This document shows, in pieces, positions 45,482 to 54,829 of a stretch of 64,000 bases of DNA (position 1 is its first letter; each line of letters opens with the position of its first letter). Origin of the DNA: Rhodoferax sp. (GTDB lineage: Bacteria; Pseudomonadota; Gammaproteobacteria; Burkholderiales; Burkholderiaceae_C). Below the pieces are notes generated by a model. That model made no database searches and was not told the DNA's origin. It worked only from the letters and a program-made list of their open reading frames with translations. Location: positions 1 to 64,000 of the forward strand of contig PKWM01000012.1 in NCBI GenBank assembly GCA_003133245.1, read 5' to 3'. A program made the translations under genes and the position numbers.

Positions 45482-45694
45482 GGGTTGAAAACGGAGAAAC
45501 CCTGAAAGAGGGAAAGCCGAGGCTGCATTGTAGAAGTAGGCCAATTTCGTTGCAGGTTGGTGTTAATGGGAACGGACAAGCTGACAAACCCTGCCAGGGG
45601 CAGGTTTATTTCAAAACGACCTCCCTTTTTTTCTGAGCTAACGACAATGGTCTTGTCATAGTTCCCAAGTCAAAGCAAGATCGAGGGCAGCATC

Positions 45695-46702
45695 ATGTTG
45701 ATAAAAACCAGCCACGATGACTTTAGTCACGCGGTTCCCAGCGAGATCACACCCCAGAGCGTTTATGCCGGACGGCGCGATCTGATCAAACTGATGGCCA
45801 GCGGGGTTGCGGGTGTGGCGCTGGCCAGTATGGCAGCGCGTCAGTCGCTGGCGCAAACTGCCGTGCTGACGCCACGACCAGGCAAGCTGGCAGCGCTCGC
45901 CGCTGTGAAATCAACCGTCGCGGGGGCCATCACCAGCGAAAGAGAGACAGATTACAAAGACGTCAGCAGCTACAACAACTTTTACGAATTTGGCACTGAC
46001 AAGTCGGAGCCTGAGCGCAACGCCCACACGCTGAAAACCCGTCCCTGGGCGGTCACGATCGAGGGCTTGGTCAAGAAGCCTGCCACCTACGCGTTCGAAG
46101 ACCTGCTGAAACTCAGCGCTCAGGAAGAGCGGATTTACCGTCTGCGCTGCGTTGAAGGCTGGTCGATGGTGATCCCGTGGGTTGGCTATTCGCTCTCGGC
46201 CTTGATTCATAAAGTGGAGCCGCTGGGCAGCGCAAAATACGTCGAATTTGTCACTCTGGCAGACCCAAAAACCATGCCTTTCGTGGGCTCGCGGGTACTC
46301 GATTGGCCCTACGTGGAAGGCTTGCGCATGGATGAGGCTATGCACCCGCTAACCTTGTTAGCCTTTGGCATGTATGGCGAGATATTGCCTAACCAAAACG
46401 GTGCCCCGGTGCGTTTGGTGGTGCCCTGGAAGTATGGTTTCAAGAGTGCCAAGAGCCTGGTCAAAATCCGCTTCACCGACAAGCAGCCCGGCACCGCCTG
46501 GGCCAAGGCGGCGGCCAATGAATACGGTTTTTATTCCAACGTCAACCCCAACGTCGATCACCCGCGTTGGAGTCAGGCCAGCGAGCGGCGCATTGGTGAA
46601 GACGGCCTGTTCACGCGCAAGCGCAAAACGCTGATGTTCAACGGCTACGAGGCGCAGGTCGGGCAGCTCTATGCTGGCATGGATCTCAAGAAATTCTTTT
46701 GA
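45695..46702 (+). CDS. msrP: Protein-methionine-sulfoxide reductase catalytic subunit MsrP (YedY)
   Basis: A 335-residue periplasmic molybdoenzyme that repairs oxidised methionines in envelope proteins. A twin-arginine signal ([20 protein letters not shown]) exports the folded protein, and the molybdenum-ligand Cys is in [15 protein letters not shown]. Full length. The membrane partner msrQ follows with a one-base overlap, completing the system. Confidence 0.96.
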   Translation: MLIKTSHDDFSHAVPSEITPQSVYAGRRDLIKLMASGVAGVALASMAARQSLAQTAVLTPRPGKLAALAAVKSTVAGAITSERETDYKDVSSYNNFYEFGTDKSEPERNAHTLKTRPWAVTIEGLVKKPATYAFEDLLKLSAQEERIYRLRCVEGWSMVIPWVGYSLSALIHKVEPLGSAKYVEFVTLADPKTMPFVGSRVLDWPYVEGLRMDEAMHPLTLLAFGMYGEILPNQNGAPVRLVVPWKYGFKSAKSLVKIRFTDKQPGTAWAKAAANEYGFYSNVNPNVDHPRWSQASERRIGEDGLFTRKRKTLMFNGYEAQVGQLYAGMDLKKFF

Positions 46703-47325
46703 TGCCGGTGCGTTTGAAATCTCTCTTGGTGCACCGCCTGACCAAGCCACTGGTATTTGGCCTGGCGCTGTTGCCATTTTGCTGGTTGTTGCTGGCAGCC
46801 AGCACGAATCGGTTGGGAGCTAATCCGGCCGAAGCCTTGTCGCGCGCCACGGGTGACTGGACTTTGCGCTTTTTGTGTCTGGTGTTGGCCGTGACCCCGA
46901 TGCGCATCATCACGGGTCTGGCGCCGTTGGCGCGTTTTCGCCGCATGTTGGGCTTGTTTGTTTATTTTTACGCCGTGCTGCACCTGATGAGCTACGCCTG
47001 GTTTGACATGGGCTTTGACTTGATGGCGATCAGCAAAGACATTGTCAAACGCCCGTTCATCCTGGTCGGCGTTTCAACTTTTGTGCTGCTCTCGGCGCTG
47101 GCGCTGACATCCTTCAACCGGGCCATCAAGACCCTCGGTTCCAAACGCTGGCAACTATTGCACAAGCTGATTTATGTTGTGGCTGGGCTCGCCACCTTGC
47201 ATTTTTTCTGGATGCGCGCCGGCAAGAATAATTTTGCCGAGGTGTATGTTTATGGCTCGGTACTGGGCCTGTTGCTGTCCTGGCGTTGGGTTCAATTCAT
47301 GAAGAGAAAGGTGTCGTCAAATTGA
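46702..47325 (+). CDS. msrQ: Heme-binding membrane subunit MsrQ (YedZ)
   Basis: A 207-residue membrane protein of the ferric-reductase-like family with five to six helices. It starts [20 protein letters not shown], carries ATGDWTLRFLCLVLAVTP and has His residues in VLHLMSYAWFDMG and LHKLIYVVAGLATLHFFWM that bind heme. It passes electrons from the quinone pool to MsrP. ATG 46702 overlaps the msrP stop (TGATG). Its 3' end overlaps the convergent lysA by 9 bp. Confidence 0.94.
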   Translation: MPVRLKSLLVHRLTKPLVFGLALLPFCWLLLAASTNRLGANPAEALSRATGDWTLRFLCLVLAVTPMRIITGLAPLARFRRMLGLFVYFYAVLHLMSYAWFDMGFDLMAISKDIVKRPFILVGVSTFVLLSALALTSFNRAIKTLGSKRWQLLHKLIYVVAGLATLHFFWMRAGKNNFAEVYVYGSVLGLLLSWRWVQFMKRKVSSN

Positions 47326-48618
47326 TGCTGCTGTTGTCTGCGGGTTGATCAAGGTTTCGCCACGCATCTGGTCGGAAATGCTTTCCCGCTGGCGGATCAG
47401 GTGGGCGCGGTTGCCATCGACCAGAATCTCGGCGGCGCGACCGCGTGAGTTGTAGTTGCTGGCCATGCTCATGCAGTAGGCGCCGGCTGACAATACCGCC
47501 AGCAGATCGCCCGGCTGGAGTGCCAGTTTGCGGGCGTGTCCAATCCAGTCGCCGCTTTCGCAGATCGGCCCGACCACTTCCCAGGTGGCGGGCGCATCGG
47601 AGCGTGGGTTCAAAGGGATAATTTGATGGAACGCTTGGTACATGGCTGGGCGTGGTAAATCATTCATGGCTGCGTCGATGATGCAGAAGTTTTTTTGCTC
47701 GCCCGGTTTCAGGTAAAGCACTTCGCTCAGGCAGACACCAGCGTTGCCCACCAGTGAGCGGCCCGGCTCGATCATCAGTTGGCGCTCGCCAAAACCGCGC
47801 GCATCGAGTCGCGCCAACAGTTTCTGCCAGAGTTCGTCTGCGCTGGGTGGTGTATCGCCTTGGTAGTTGATGCCCAGGCCGCCGCCAAAATCGATGTGAC
47901 CCATGGCAATGCCGGTGGCTTCGATCGCTTCAACCAGGTCCAGCATCCGGTCCATGGCATCAAGGTAAGGCTCGACTTGAGTGATCTGTGAGCCAATGTG
48001 GCAGTCAATGCCGACGATGCGCACGCCGGCCAGTTTTGCGGCACGCTGATAGGCTGGCAGGACACGTTCGTGCGCGATGCCAAACTTGCTGTCTTTGAGA
48101 CCGGTCGAAATGTAAGGGTGGGTTTTGGGATCCACATTGGGGTTGACGCGCAGGCTGACTGGCGCGCGCAAGTCCATCGCCAAAGCCACCTCACTCAAGA
48201 CTTCAAGCTCGGCCTCGCTTTCAACATTAAAGCAGCCAATGCCAAGGTCCAGCGCCAGTCGCATTTCAGAACTCGTCTTGCCGACGCCTGAGAATATGAT
48301 TTTTTCAGCCAGGCCGCCAGCCGCCAGCACGCGCTCGATATCGCCGCCCGAGACAACGTCAAAACCGCAACCGGCCTGGGCAAATACCTGAATCACACCC
48401 AGGGACGGGTTAGCTTTCATGGCGTAACAGATTTGAACCTTGCGTCCGGCAAAGCCGCGCTGGTAGGCAACCAAGGTCGACAGCATTGCCGCTTTCGAAT
48501 AGACAAACAGCGGGGTGCCGTGTTCCTTTGCCAAGTCGTTTAAACGGATATCTTCTAAATAAAGCTCGTTGCCACGGTAGGCAAGATGTGGCTGGCCGGG
48601 GAGGTTTCGCAGGTTCAT
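47317..48618 (-). CDS. lysA: Diaminopimelate decarboxylase
   Basis: A 433-residue PLP enzyme for the last step of lysine synthesis. The PLP Lys is in CYAMKANPSLGVI, with HIGSQITQVEPY, IEPGRSLVGNAG, CESGDW and SAGAYCMSMASNYNSRGRA also present. Its ATG overlaps the stop of the lptM-like gene (ATGA). The lysA-lptM-cyaY neighbourhood is conserved in many proteobacteria. Confidence 0.97.
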   Translation of the reverse strand: MNLRNLPGQPHLAYRGNELYLEDIRLNDLAKEHGTPLFVYSKAAMLSTLVAYQRGFAGRKVQICYAMKANPSLGVIQVFAQAGCGFDVVSGGDIERVLAAGGLAEKIIFSGVGKTSSEMRLALDLGIGCFNVESEAELEVLSEVALAMDLRAPVSLRVNPNVDPKTHPYISTGLKDSKFGIAHERVLPAYQRAAKLAGVRIVGIDCHIGSQITQVEPYLDAMDRMLDLVEAIEATGIAMGHIDFGGGLGINYQGDTPPSADELWQKLLARLDARGFGERQLMIEPGRSLVGNAGVCLSEVLYLKPGEQKNFCIIDAAMNDLPRPAMYQAFHQIIPLNPRSDAPATWEVVGPICESGDWIGHARKLALQPGDLLAVLSAGAYCMSMASNYNSRGRAAEILVDGNRAHLIRQRESISDQMRGETLINPQTTAASI

Positions 48619-48791
48619 TGGGGCGTTTGGCTGGCTGCTGAAGCAGGGAGTTTGGCTGGTGGCGCTGTCACTTGCGCCTGGGCGGTAGGTGCCGGCAAAT
48701 ACAAGGGACCCTGCTGACCACAGGCCGACAGGCTCGCCGCACCGATAGCAAGGACAATCGTACTGACTAGAATTTGGTAAACATGCAACAT
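48615..48791 (-). CDS. lptM: LptM-like (YifL) small lipoprotein
   Basis: A 58-residue lipoprotein: signal peptide with [23 protein letters not shown], where the Cys is the lipidation site and [10 protein letters not shown] is the diagnostic YifL/LptM motif. LptM helps assemble the LptDE LPS translocon in the outer membrane. It is coupled to lysA. The start at 48791 is only 12 bp from the divergent cyaY start. Confidence 0.9.
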   Translation of the reverse strand: MLHVYQILVSTIVLAIGAASLSACGQQGPLYLPAPTAQAQVTAPPAKLPASAASQTPQ

Positions 48792-48803
48792 GGTGAAATT
48801 GTA

Positions 48804-49133
48804 ATGACCGACTCTGAATTCATGACCCGCGCTGAGAATCTTCTTAAAGCAGTGGAGGCAAGTTGTGATCGTATCAATGACACGAGCCTGGCCGACATTG
48901 ACAATCAGCGCGTCGGCGGCATGGTGACCCTGATTTTCCCCAACCAGAGTCAGATTGTCATCAACCTGCAAAAACCCCTGCATGAAATCTGGTTGGCGGC
49001 AAAGTCCGGTGGTTACCACTACAAATTCGAGAACGCAAAGTGGTTCGCTACCAAGGGTCAAGGCGAATTTTTTGATTGTTTGTCACGTTGTGCCAGCGAG
49101 CAAGTGGGGTGTTCGCTGAGCTTTGGTGCTTGA
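48804..49133 (+). CDS. cyaY: Iron-sulfur cluster assembly protein CyaY (frataxin)
   Basis: A 109-residue frataxin homologue: [20 protein letters not shown], an acidic first helix, then [19 protein letters not shown] and ends in a [23 protein letters not shown] strand/helix. It modulates iron-sulfur cluster formation. The frame is open to 48774 but Met at 48804 gives the usual length. Its start nearly abuts the divergent lptM start, so its promoter must lie inside lptM or overlap it. Confidence 0.93.
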   Translation: MTDSEFMTRAENLLKAVEASCDRINDTSLADIDNQRVGGMVTLIFPNQSQIVINLQKPLHEIWLAAKSGGYHYKFENAKWFATKGQGEFFDCLSRCASEQVGCSLSFGA

Positions 49134-49156
49134 CAGCCGACATCCGACGATCACTT

Positions 49157-49213
49157 GAGGACAGAGCAACGATCTTCGCTACGCTCAGCACAAATTCTTG
49201 GTCCGTCCCGCAA
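49157..49213. repeat. Dispersed GGGACAGA repeat, inverted copy
   Basis: The minus strand reads TTGCGGGACGGACC, a GCGTAGCGAAG core and GCTCTGTCCTC, the same family as 6053, 6745 and 19259. It lies between the convergent cyaY and PBP1A genes. Confidence 0.55.
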
Positions 49214-49218
49214 AGTTA

Positions 49219-51612
49219 TTAGTTTTTAAACAGATCCAGAATTTTTTTCCGTTCGTCGGCAGGCGGTAACGGGATAACCTGGCTCGCTTCTGGCCCGCTT
49301 GATTTGTCATTCAGCCCCAGGCTGCTGACGCCAGCGCCTTTGGCGTATTCGTCGTAAAACCAATCTCCGTCTGAATTGACAACGCCTTCGGGAACACTGG
49401 GCTCCATGACCGGGACATCTTTGAGTGCTTGCGCCATGAACTGGATCCATACCGGCAAGCTCAGACCACCCCCCGTTTCGCGGTCGCCAAGTTTGTGCGG
49501 GGTATCGTAGCCAATCCAGGTGATGGCCGTCAGTGTTGGCTGAAAACCGGCAAACCAGGCGTCCATGGAGTCGTTGGTGGTGCCGGTTTTACCGTACAAG
49601 TCGGGTCGCTTCAATCTGGCTTGTGCTGAGGCTCCTGTGCCGGTACGGGTCACTTCCTGCAGAAGACTGTCCATGATGAAGGCGTTGCGCTCGCTAATGG
49701 TGCGCAAGGACTCGTCCAGCGCCAGTGGTTTGGTTTGCATCAGCACTTTGCCTTTTTGCTCCGTAACACGGGCGATCAACCATGGGTTGATGCGGTAGCC
49801 GCCATTGGCAAAGACCGAATAGGCCGAAGCCATCTGCAAGGGCGTCACTGACCCGGCGCCCAAGGCCATGGTCAGATAGGCCGGATGTTTGTCGGCATCA
49901 AAACCAAAACGGGTAATCCAATCCTGGGCGTATTGGGCACCTATGGCTTGGAGGACGCGAATCGAGATCATGTTTTTGGATTTGGCCAAACCACGGCGCA
50001 GGGTCATCGGGCCTTCAAATTTGCCATCATAGTTGTGCGGCTCCCACGGCTGGCCACCGGTCACACCAGCGTCAAAAAAAAGTGGTGCGTCGTTGACCAC
50101 AGTAGCTGGCGAAAAGCCTTTTTCCAGGGCGGCCGAATAGATGAACGGTTTGAAGCTTGATCCCGGTTGGCGCCAGGCTTGCGTGACATGGTTGAATTTG
50201 CTCTTCTCAAAATCAAAGCCGCCGACCAGCGCCTTGATGGCACCGTTGCGTGGATCCAGCGCCACAAAAGCGCCTTCAACTTCAGGCAACTGAGTAATTT
50301 CCCAGACGTTCTTTGGCGTTTGAGCAACCCGGATGACAGCCCCACGGCGGATTTTGATGTTGGGGGGAGCGTTGTCTGACAAACCTGATTGAGCCGGTTT
50401 AAGGCCTTCACCGGTAATTTCCACGGTTTCGCCGTTCTGTCGAATGGCCAGAATTTTTTTTGCGCTAGCCTCCAGCACCATGGCGGCCATCACATCGCCG
50501 TTGTCGGGATGCTCAACCAGTGCTTCATCAATGGCATCTTCGAGTTCCTGCGGATCAGAGGGCAAAATGACGAACTCCTCGGGACCTCGGTAAATTTGAT
50601 GACGCTCGAAGTTCATGATGCCAGTGCGCAAAGCCTTGTAAGCGGCGTCCTGGTCGGCTGCGCGCAACGTGGTATAGACGTTGAGACCCCGGGTGTAGGT
50701 CTCCTCGCCATATTGTGCGTAGATCAATTGGCGCACGGTTTCGGCTACATATTCGGCGTGTATTTTGGTGTCGTCGGCGCTGGATTTAACCTTGAGCTCT
50801 TCTGTCTTGGCAGCATTGGCTTGCGCCTCAGAGATGAAACCGTTTTCCAGCATGCGATCAATGATGTGCAACTGGCGTGCCTTGGCGCGTTTGGGATTGC
50901 TGATCGGGTTGTAAGCGGAAGGGGCTTTCGGCAAGCCCGCCAACATGGCTGCCTCGGCGATCGTGACATCTTTGAGCGGTTTGCCAAAATAGGTTTCTGA
51001 AGCGGCGGCAAAGCCATAGGCGCGGTTGCCCAGAAAAATCTGGTTCATGTAAATCTCAAGAATCTGATCCTTGCTCAACATGTGCTCGAGTTTGAAGCTC
51101 AACAGGATTTCGTAGATCTTGCGGGTGTAGGTTTTTTCGGTCGACAAGTAGACGTTGCGGGCCACCTGCATGGTGATGGTGGAGGCGCCTTGACTCTTGA
51201 TGCGGCCCAAGTTGGCCAGTGCCGCACGCAAGATGCCTTTGTAGTCCACCCCGCCGTGCTCGTAAAACCGGGCATCTTCAATCGCCAGTACCGCGTCGGT
51301 CATGATCTTCGGGATTTCCTTGAGGGGTGTCAGATGCCTACGCTCCTCGCCAAATTCACCTATCAGAGTGCCTTCTGCCGAGAACACGCGCAGGGGCAAT
51401 TTGGGTCGGTAATCTGACAGTTCAGAAATATCGGGTAGGTTTGGAAAGGCCACCGCCATGGCGATGAAGACCAGCAGCAGAATTGACACGATACCTGCCA
51501 CCGCCAGACCCGTGCACCATAAGACAATGGACTGTAGCCAGCGCGCGGCGGAAACGCGCGGCTTGGCATCCTGGGTGTGACCAGTTTGGTGTTGGGATGA
51601 ATCAGCTTGCAT
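49219..51612 (-). CDS. mrcA: Penicillin-binding protein 1A
   Basis: A 797-residue bifunctional peptidoglycan synthase: cytoplasmic tail, one membrane helix at about 30-55, a GT51 glycosyltransferase domain with the catalytic Glu in LAIEDARFYEHGGVDYKG, an OB-like insert, and a transpeptidase domain. The latter has SSFKPF (SxxK), SKN and KTGTT motifs. Length is normal for Gram-negative PBP1A. It is divergent from pilM, a very common proteobacterial pairing. Confidence 0.96.
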   Translation of the reverse strand: MQADSSQHQTGHTQDAKPRVSAARWLQSIVLWCTGLAVAGIVSILLLVFIAMAVAFPNLPDISELSDYRPKLPLRVFSAEGTLIGEFGEERRHLTPLKEIPKIMTDAVLAIEDARFYEHGGVDYKGILRAALANLGRIKSQGASTITMQVARNVYLSTEKTYTRKIYEILLSFKLEHMLSKDQILEIYMNQIFLGNRAYGFAAASETYFGKPLKDVTIAEAAMLAGLPKAPSAYNPISNPKRAKARQLHIIDRMLENGFISEAQANAAKTEELKVKSSADDTKIHAEYVAETVRQLIYAQYGEETYTRGLNVYTTLRAADQDAAYKALRTGIMNFERHQIYRGPEEFVILPSDPQELEDAIDEALVEHPDNGDVMAAMVLEASAKKILAIRQNGETVEITGEGLKPAQSGLSDNAPPNIKIRRGAVIRVAQTPKNVWEITQLPEVEGAFVALDPRNGAIKALVGGFDFEKSKFNHVTQAWRQPGSSFKPFIYSAALEKGFSPATVVNDAPLFFDAGVTGGQPWEPHNYDGKFEGPMTLRRGLAKSKNMISIRVLQAIGAQYAQDWITRFGFDADKHPAYLTMALGAGSVTPLQMASAYSVFANGGYRINPWLIARVTEQKGKVLMQTKPLALDESLRTISERNAFIMDSLLQEVTRTGTGASAQARLKRPDLYGKTGTTNDSMDAWFAGFQPTLTAITWIGYDTPHKLGDRETGGGLSLPVWIQFMAQALKDVPVMEPSVPEGVVNSDGDWFYDEYAKGAGVSSLGLNDKSSGPEASQVIPLPPADERKKILDLFKN

Positions 51613-51638
51613 AAAAATTTGGGTAGAAACGAGGCGCC

Positions 51639-51644
51639 ATTATA
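51639..51644 (-). promoter_or_regulatory. Candidate -10 element for mrcA
   Basis: A perfect TATAAT on the minus strand about 27 bp upstream of the mrcA ATG. No good TTGACA lies at standard spacing, so the assignment is tentative. Confidence 0.3.
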
Positions 51645-51885
51645 AAAATCAGGTATTCGCAGTTCCGTCACGGTAGTGTCCGCTATTGTCACGTCTTTGC
51701 ACTTGGGCTCGGTTTCTGTTCTTTGGTGTGTAACATCCGGACCCGTGGCGTTTACTTTTGACAACGTTGGTAATACTGCAAAGTTGAAAAAGCCTTTGCA
51801 GCACATGCTCTTACTGCTAGCATCGAACCCAAATTAAGTTCTTAAGTTTCGCCGATCTCTGATTGGTCTGTTTCAGGGGAAAGTT

Positions 51886-52965
51886 TTGATCTCATTGGGA
51901 TCCCTGTTTAGTCGTCAACCTGCACCGATGCTGGGTTTGGACGTCAGTACTTCCGGGATCAAACTGGTTGAATTGGGTCGGAACAAAGCCGGTAATCTGG
52001 TGCTTGAACACTGTGCCAGCGTGCCGCTTGAGCATGGCTGGATCACCGATGGCAACATTGATAAATTTGACGAAGTGGCTGAGGCCATCCGTCGGCTGAT
52101 GAAGAAAAGCGGCACCAAGACCAAGAATGTCGCGATGGCTTTGCCGCTTTCAGCGGTTATTACAAAAAAGATCATTCTGCCTGGTGGTTTGTCCGACCAG
52201 GAGCTGGAGTTGCAGGTCGAAACCGAGGCCAATCAATATATTCCGTTCCCGCTGGATGAGGTAAGTCTTGATTTTTGCCTGGTCGGTCCCAGTGCAACAT
52301 CGGCTGACGATGTTGAAGTTCTCATCGCGGCCTCACGCCGCGAAAAGGTGCAAGACATTCAGGGTCTGGCCGAGGCGGTCGGTTTGAAGCCGGTGATTGT
52401 TGATGTGGAATCTTATGCATCGCGACTGGCGCTGGCCCGCCTGATTGAAAAATTGCCCGACCAGGGCGCCGACAGCATCGTGGCTTTGTTCGAGCTGGGT
52501 GGCATGACTACCAGTATGCAGGTCATACGTAACGACGAGGTTTTGTATGACCGGGATCAGGCCTTTGGTGGGGCCCAGTTAACGCAATTAATCGTGCGCC
52601 AATATGGGTTTTCCCTGGAAGAGGCTGAAAGCAAAAAACGCAGCGGTGAACTACCTGAAGACTATGAGGCGAGTGTGCTGCGCCCATTTGTGGAAAGTAT
52701 GGTGCGGGAAATTGCCCGTGCATTGCAGTTTTTCTTTACCAGCACGCCGCATAACAAGGTTGATTACGTGATGTTGGCCGGTGGTTCGGCTGCTTTGTCT
52801 GGTTTGACGGCAGCAGTAACGAAACAGACCACCTTTGCCTGTAATCTGGTCGATCCTTTTGAGGGGATGGAAATCGGAGATGCTGTCAGCTTAAAAAAAA
52901 TGACACGTGAGGCACCATCCTATCTCACTGCGTGCGGTCTGGCGTTGCGGAGGTTTAAGCAGTGA
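51886..52965 (+). CDS. pilM: Type IV pilus assembly ATPase-like protein PilM
   Basis: A 359-residue actin-like protein of the inner-membrane alignment complex: MLGLDVSTSGIKLVELG (phosphate-1 motif), AMALPLSAVITKKI, ELELQVETEANQYIPFPLDE and YVMLAGGSAALSG. It binds the PilN N-terminus. The start is an uncommon TTG at 51886 with a strong AGGGGAAAG site five bases upstream; pilN overlaps its stop. The 273-bp gap to mrcA contains a TTGACA but no matching -10. Confidence 0.95.
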   Translation: MISLGSLFSRQPAPMLGLDVSTSGIKLVELGRNKAGNLVLEHCASVPLEHGWITDGNIDKFDEVAEAIRRLMKKSGTKTKNVAMALPLSAVITKKIILPGGLSDQELELQVETEANQYIPFPLDEVSLDFCLVGPSATSADDVEVLIAASRREKVQDIQGLAEAVGLKPVIVDVESYASRLALARLIEKLPDQGADSIVALFELGGMTTSMQVIRNDEVLYDRDQAFGGAQLTQLIVRQYGFSLEEAESKKRSGELPEDYEASVLRPFVESMVREIARALQFFFTSTPHNKVDYVMLAGGSAALSGLTAAVTKQTTFACNLVDPFEGMEIGDAVSLKKMTREAPSYLTACGLALRRFKQ

Positions 52966-53597
52966 TCCTGATCAATTTGCTACCGCATCGCGAAGCGGCG
53001 CGCAAACTTCGCAGTGACGTATTCAATCTGAGTTTGGGTGCCTCGGTCTTGGTGGGTGGTTTGCTTGCCGGTATCATTTTCCTCTGGTATCAAGCCCAGA
53101 TATCCGGGCAACAAGGGAAAAACCAGATACTGCAAACCGAGATCAAACATTTTGACGAACAGATCAAGGAGATTGCCAATCTGGAGGCCGAGATTACCGC
53201 CTTGTTGGCCCGTCAACAGGCGGTCGAAGATCTGCAAGCCGACCGCAACCAGCCGGTTCATCTGCTTACCGAATTGGTTAAACAACTGCCTGACGGCGTT
53301 TATGTTGCGAGCGTGCGCCAGGACAATCAGACGATTACCTTGCAGGGGGTTGCACAATCGAATGAACGGGTGTCTGAACTGCTGCGTAATCTGGGTAGCA
53401 ATTCACCCTGGTTTTCTCGACCTGAGTTGGTTGAAATTGTGGCCGGCACTGTTGCCCTCGGCCCGCGCGAGCAGCGCCGTGTTGCCAATTTCACCATTCG
53501 GGTTCATTTGATGCGTGCCAGTGAGTCTGCAAAAACGAGTCCTACCGCCATCGCTGCGACCCCAGTGCCCGTGTTGGCAACTCCGGTCAAGAAATAG
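52962..53597 (+). CDS. pilN: Type IV pilus protein PilN
   Basis: A 211-residue bitopic protein. The N-terminus has ILINLLPHREAARK, the conserved PilM-binding INLLP motif. A membrane helix (GASVLVGGLLAGIIFLWY), a coiled coil and a ferredoxin-like periplasmic domain follow. It starts at GTG 52962, overlapping pilM by 4 bp. With PilO it forms the periplasmic alignment dimer. Confidence 0.95.
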   Translation: MILINLLPHREAARKLRSDVFNLSLGASVLVGGLLAGIIFLWYQAQISGQQGKNQILQTEIKHFDEQIKEIANLEAEITALLARQQAVEDLQADRNQPVHLLTELVKQLPDGVYVASVRQDNQTITLQGVAQSNERVSELLRNLGSNSPWFSRPELVEIVAGTVALGPREQRRVANFTIRVHLMRASESAKTSPTAIAATPVPVLATPVKK

Positions 53598-53609
53598 GAG
53601 CACTTCCGC

Positions 53610-54290
53610 ATGGCCCGCAAACTCTCCTTGAAGCTCAATTTCAACTTTTCTGTAATGCAGGAAAAGTTGCTCGGGCAATTTCGAGACCTCGATCCCAAGG
53701 ACCCAGCTAAATGGCCCGCGTTACCGCGCTATGCACTGTTTGTGGCGGTTTCCGTATTGGTGCTGGGAGTGTTGTGGTTTGTCTGGTTGAGCGATTCCGC
53801 CGATGAACTGGGAGCGCAGCGGGCCCAGGAAGTCAAGCTGCGTGACGAGTACAAGGTCAAACTTGGCAAGGCAGTCAATCTGGAAGTGCTGAAGAAACAG
53901 CGGGAACAGGTACAACAATATGTGACGCAACTTGAGAAGCAGTTGCCCAGCAAGGCCGAGATGGATGCCTTGTTGTCTGATATCAATCAAGCTGGTTTGG
54001 GGCGTAGTTTGCAGTTTGACCTGTTCCGGCCCGGGCAAGTTGCGATCAGAGACTATTACGCCGAGTTGCCGATTACCTTGCGTGTGACCGGGCGCTACCA
54101 TGATATCGGCGCTTTTGCCTCTGACATTGCCAACCTCTCGCGCATTGTGACGCTCAACAATCTGACGATCTTGCCAGCCAAAGACGGGATGCTGACGATG
54201 GATGCCACTGCTAAAACCTTTCGCTACCTGGATGCCATTGAGGTCAGTGCACAGCGCAAGGCAGTGGCTCCCAAAGGGGCCAAAAAATGA
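53610..54290 (+). CDS. pilO: Type IV pilus protein PilO
   Basis: A 226-residue bitopic protein: membrane helix ALFVAVSVLVLGVLWFVWLS, coiled coil, then a PilO-type ferredoxin fold (ITLRVTGRYHDIGAFASDIA). It pairs with PilN and contacts PilP. It starts 12 bp after pilN and overlaps pilP by ATGA. Confidence 0.95.
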   Translation: MARKLSLKLNFNFSVMQEKLLGQFRDLDPKDPAKWPALPRYALFVAVSVLVLGVLWFVWLSDSADELGAQRAQEVKLRDEYKVKLGKAVNLEVLKKQREQVQQYVTQLEKQLPSKAEMDALLSDINQAGLGRSLQFDLFRPGQVAIRDYYAELPITLRVTGRYHDIGAFASDIANLSRIVTLNNLTILPAKDGMLTMDATAKTFRYLDAIEVSAQRKAVAPKGAKK

Positions 54291-54829
54291 GGGTCACCAT
54301 TAAACTGGTTCTGCTTTCTATCGCTTTTACGTTGACCGGGTGCGGTGCCTCAGGTGTCGACGAACTGCGGCAATGGATGGCTGAACAAAAGAATCAGACC
54401 CGGCCCCGAGTCAAGGCTGTTGCTGAGCCCAAACAATTCAAGCCCGAAAGTTATGACCAGGTCACGGCGATCGAACCCTTCAACAACCAAAAATTGACAC
54501 GGGCATTGAAAACTGAATCTTCGCAAGCTGCCTTCAATGGGGGTTTGATTGCGCCTGAGTTGGCGCGGCGCAAACAAGCGCTGGAAGCTTTCCCATTGGA
54601 TACCATGACGCTGGTGGGAACCTTGACCAAAGACGGTCAACCCATGGCACTGGTGAAAGTTGATAATTTGTTGTATCAAGTTCGTCCTGGCAACTACCTT
54701 GGACAAAACTATGGCCGCGTGACCAAGATTACTGAGACCGAAGTTACGTTGCGTGAAATTGCGCAAGACGCAGTGGGTGAATGGATTGAACGCGCGGCTA
54801 CTTTGCAGTTGCAAGAGAGGTTGAAATGA
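54287..54829 (+). CDS. pilP: Type IV pilus lipoprotein PilP
   Basis: A 180-residue lipoprotein (signal ending TLTGCGAS). The disordered Pro/Gln-containing N-terminal half binds PilNO, and the beta-domain has TMTLVGTLTKDGQPMALVKV and VRPGNYLGQNYGRVTKI. It links the inner-membrane complex to the PilQ secretin. Overlaps pilQ by 4 bp. Confidence 0.94.
   Translation: MRVTIKLVLLSIAFTLTGCGASGVDELRQWMAEQKNQTRPRVKAVAEPKQFKPESYDQVTAIEPFNNQKLTRALKTESSQAAFNGGLIAPELARRKQALEAFPLDTMTLVGTLTKDGQPMALVKVDNLLYQVRPGNYLGQNYGRVTKITETEVTLREIAQDAVGEWIERAATLQLQERLK

Noticed and set aside
51755..51785. TTGACA upstream of pilM as a sigma-70 promoter
   Set aside because: No TATAAT-like hexamer occurs at 16-18 bp spacing, so the hexamer alone is weak evidence.
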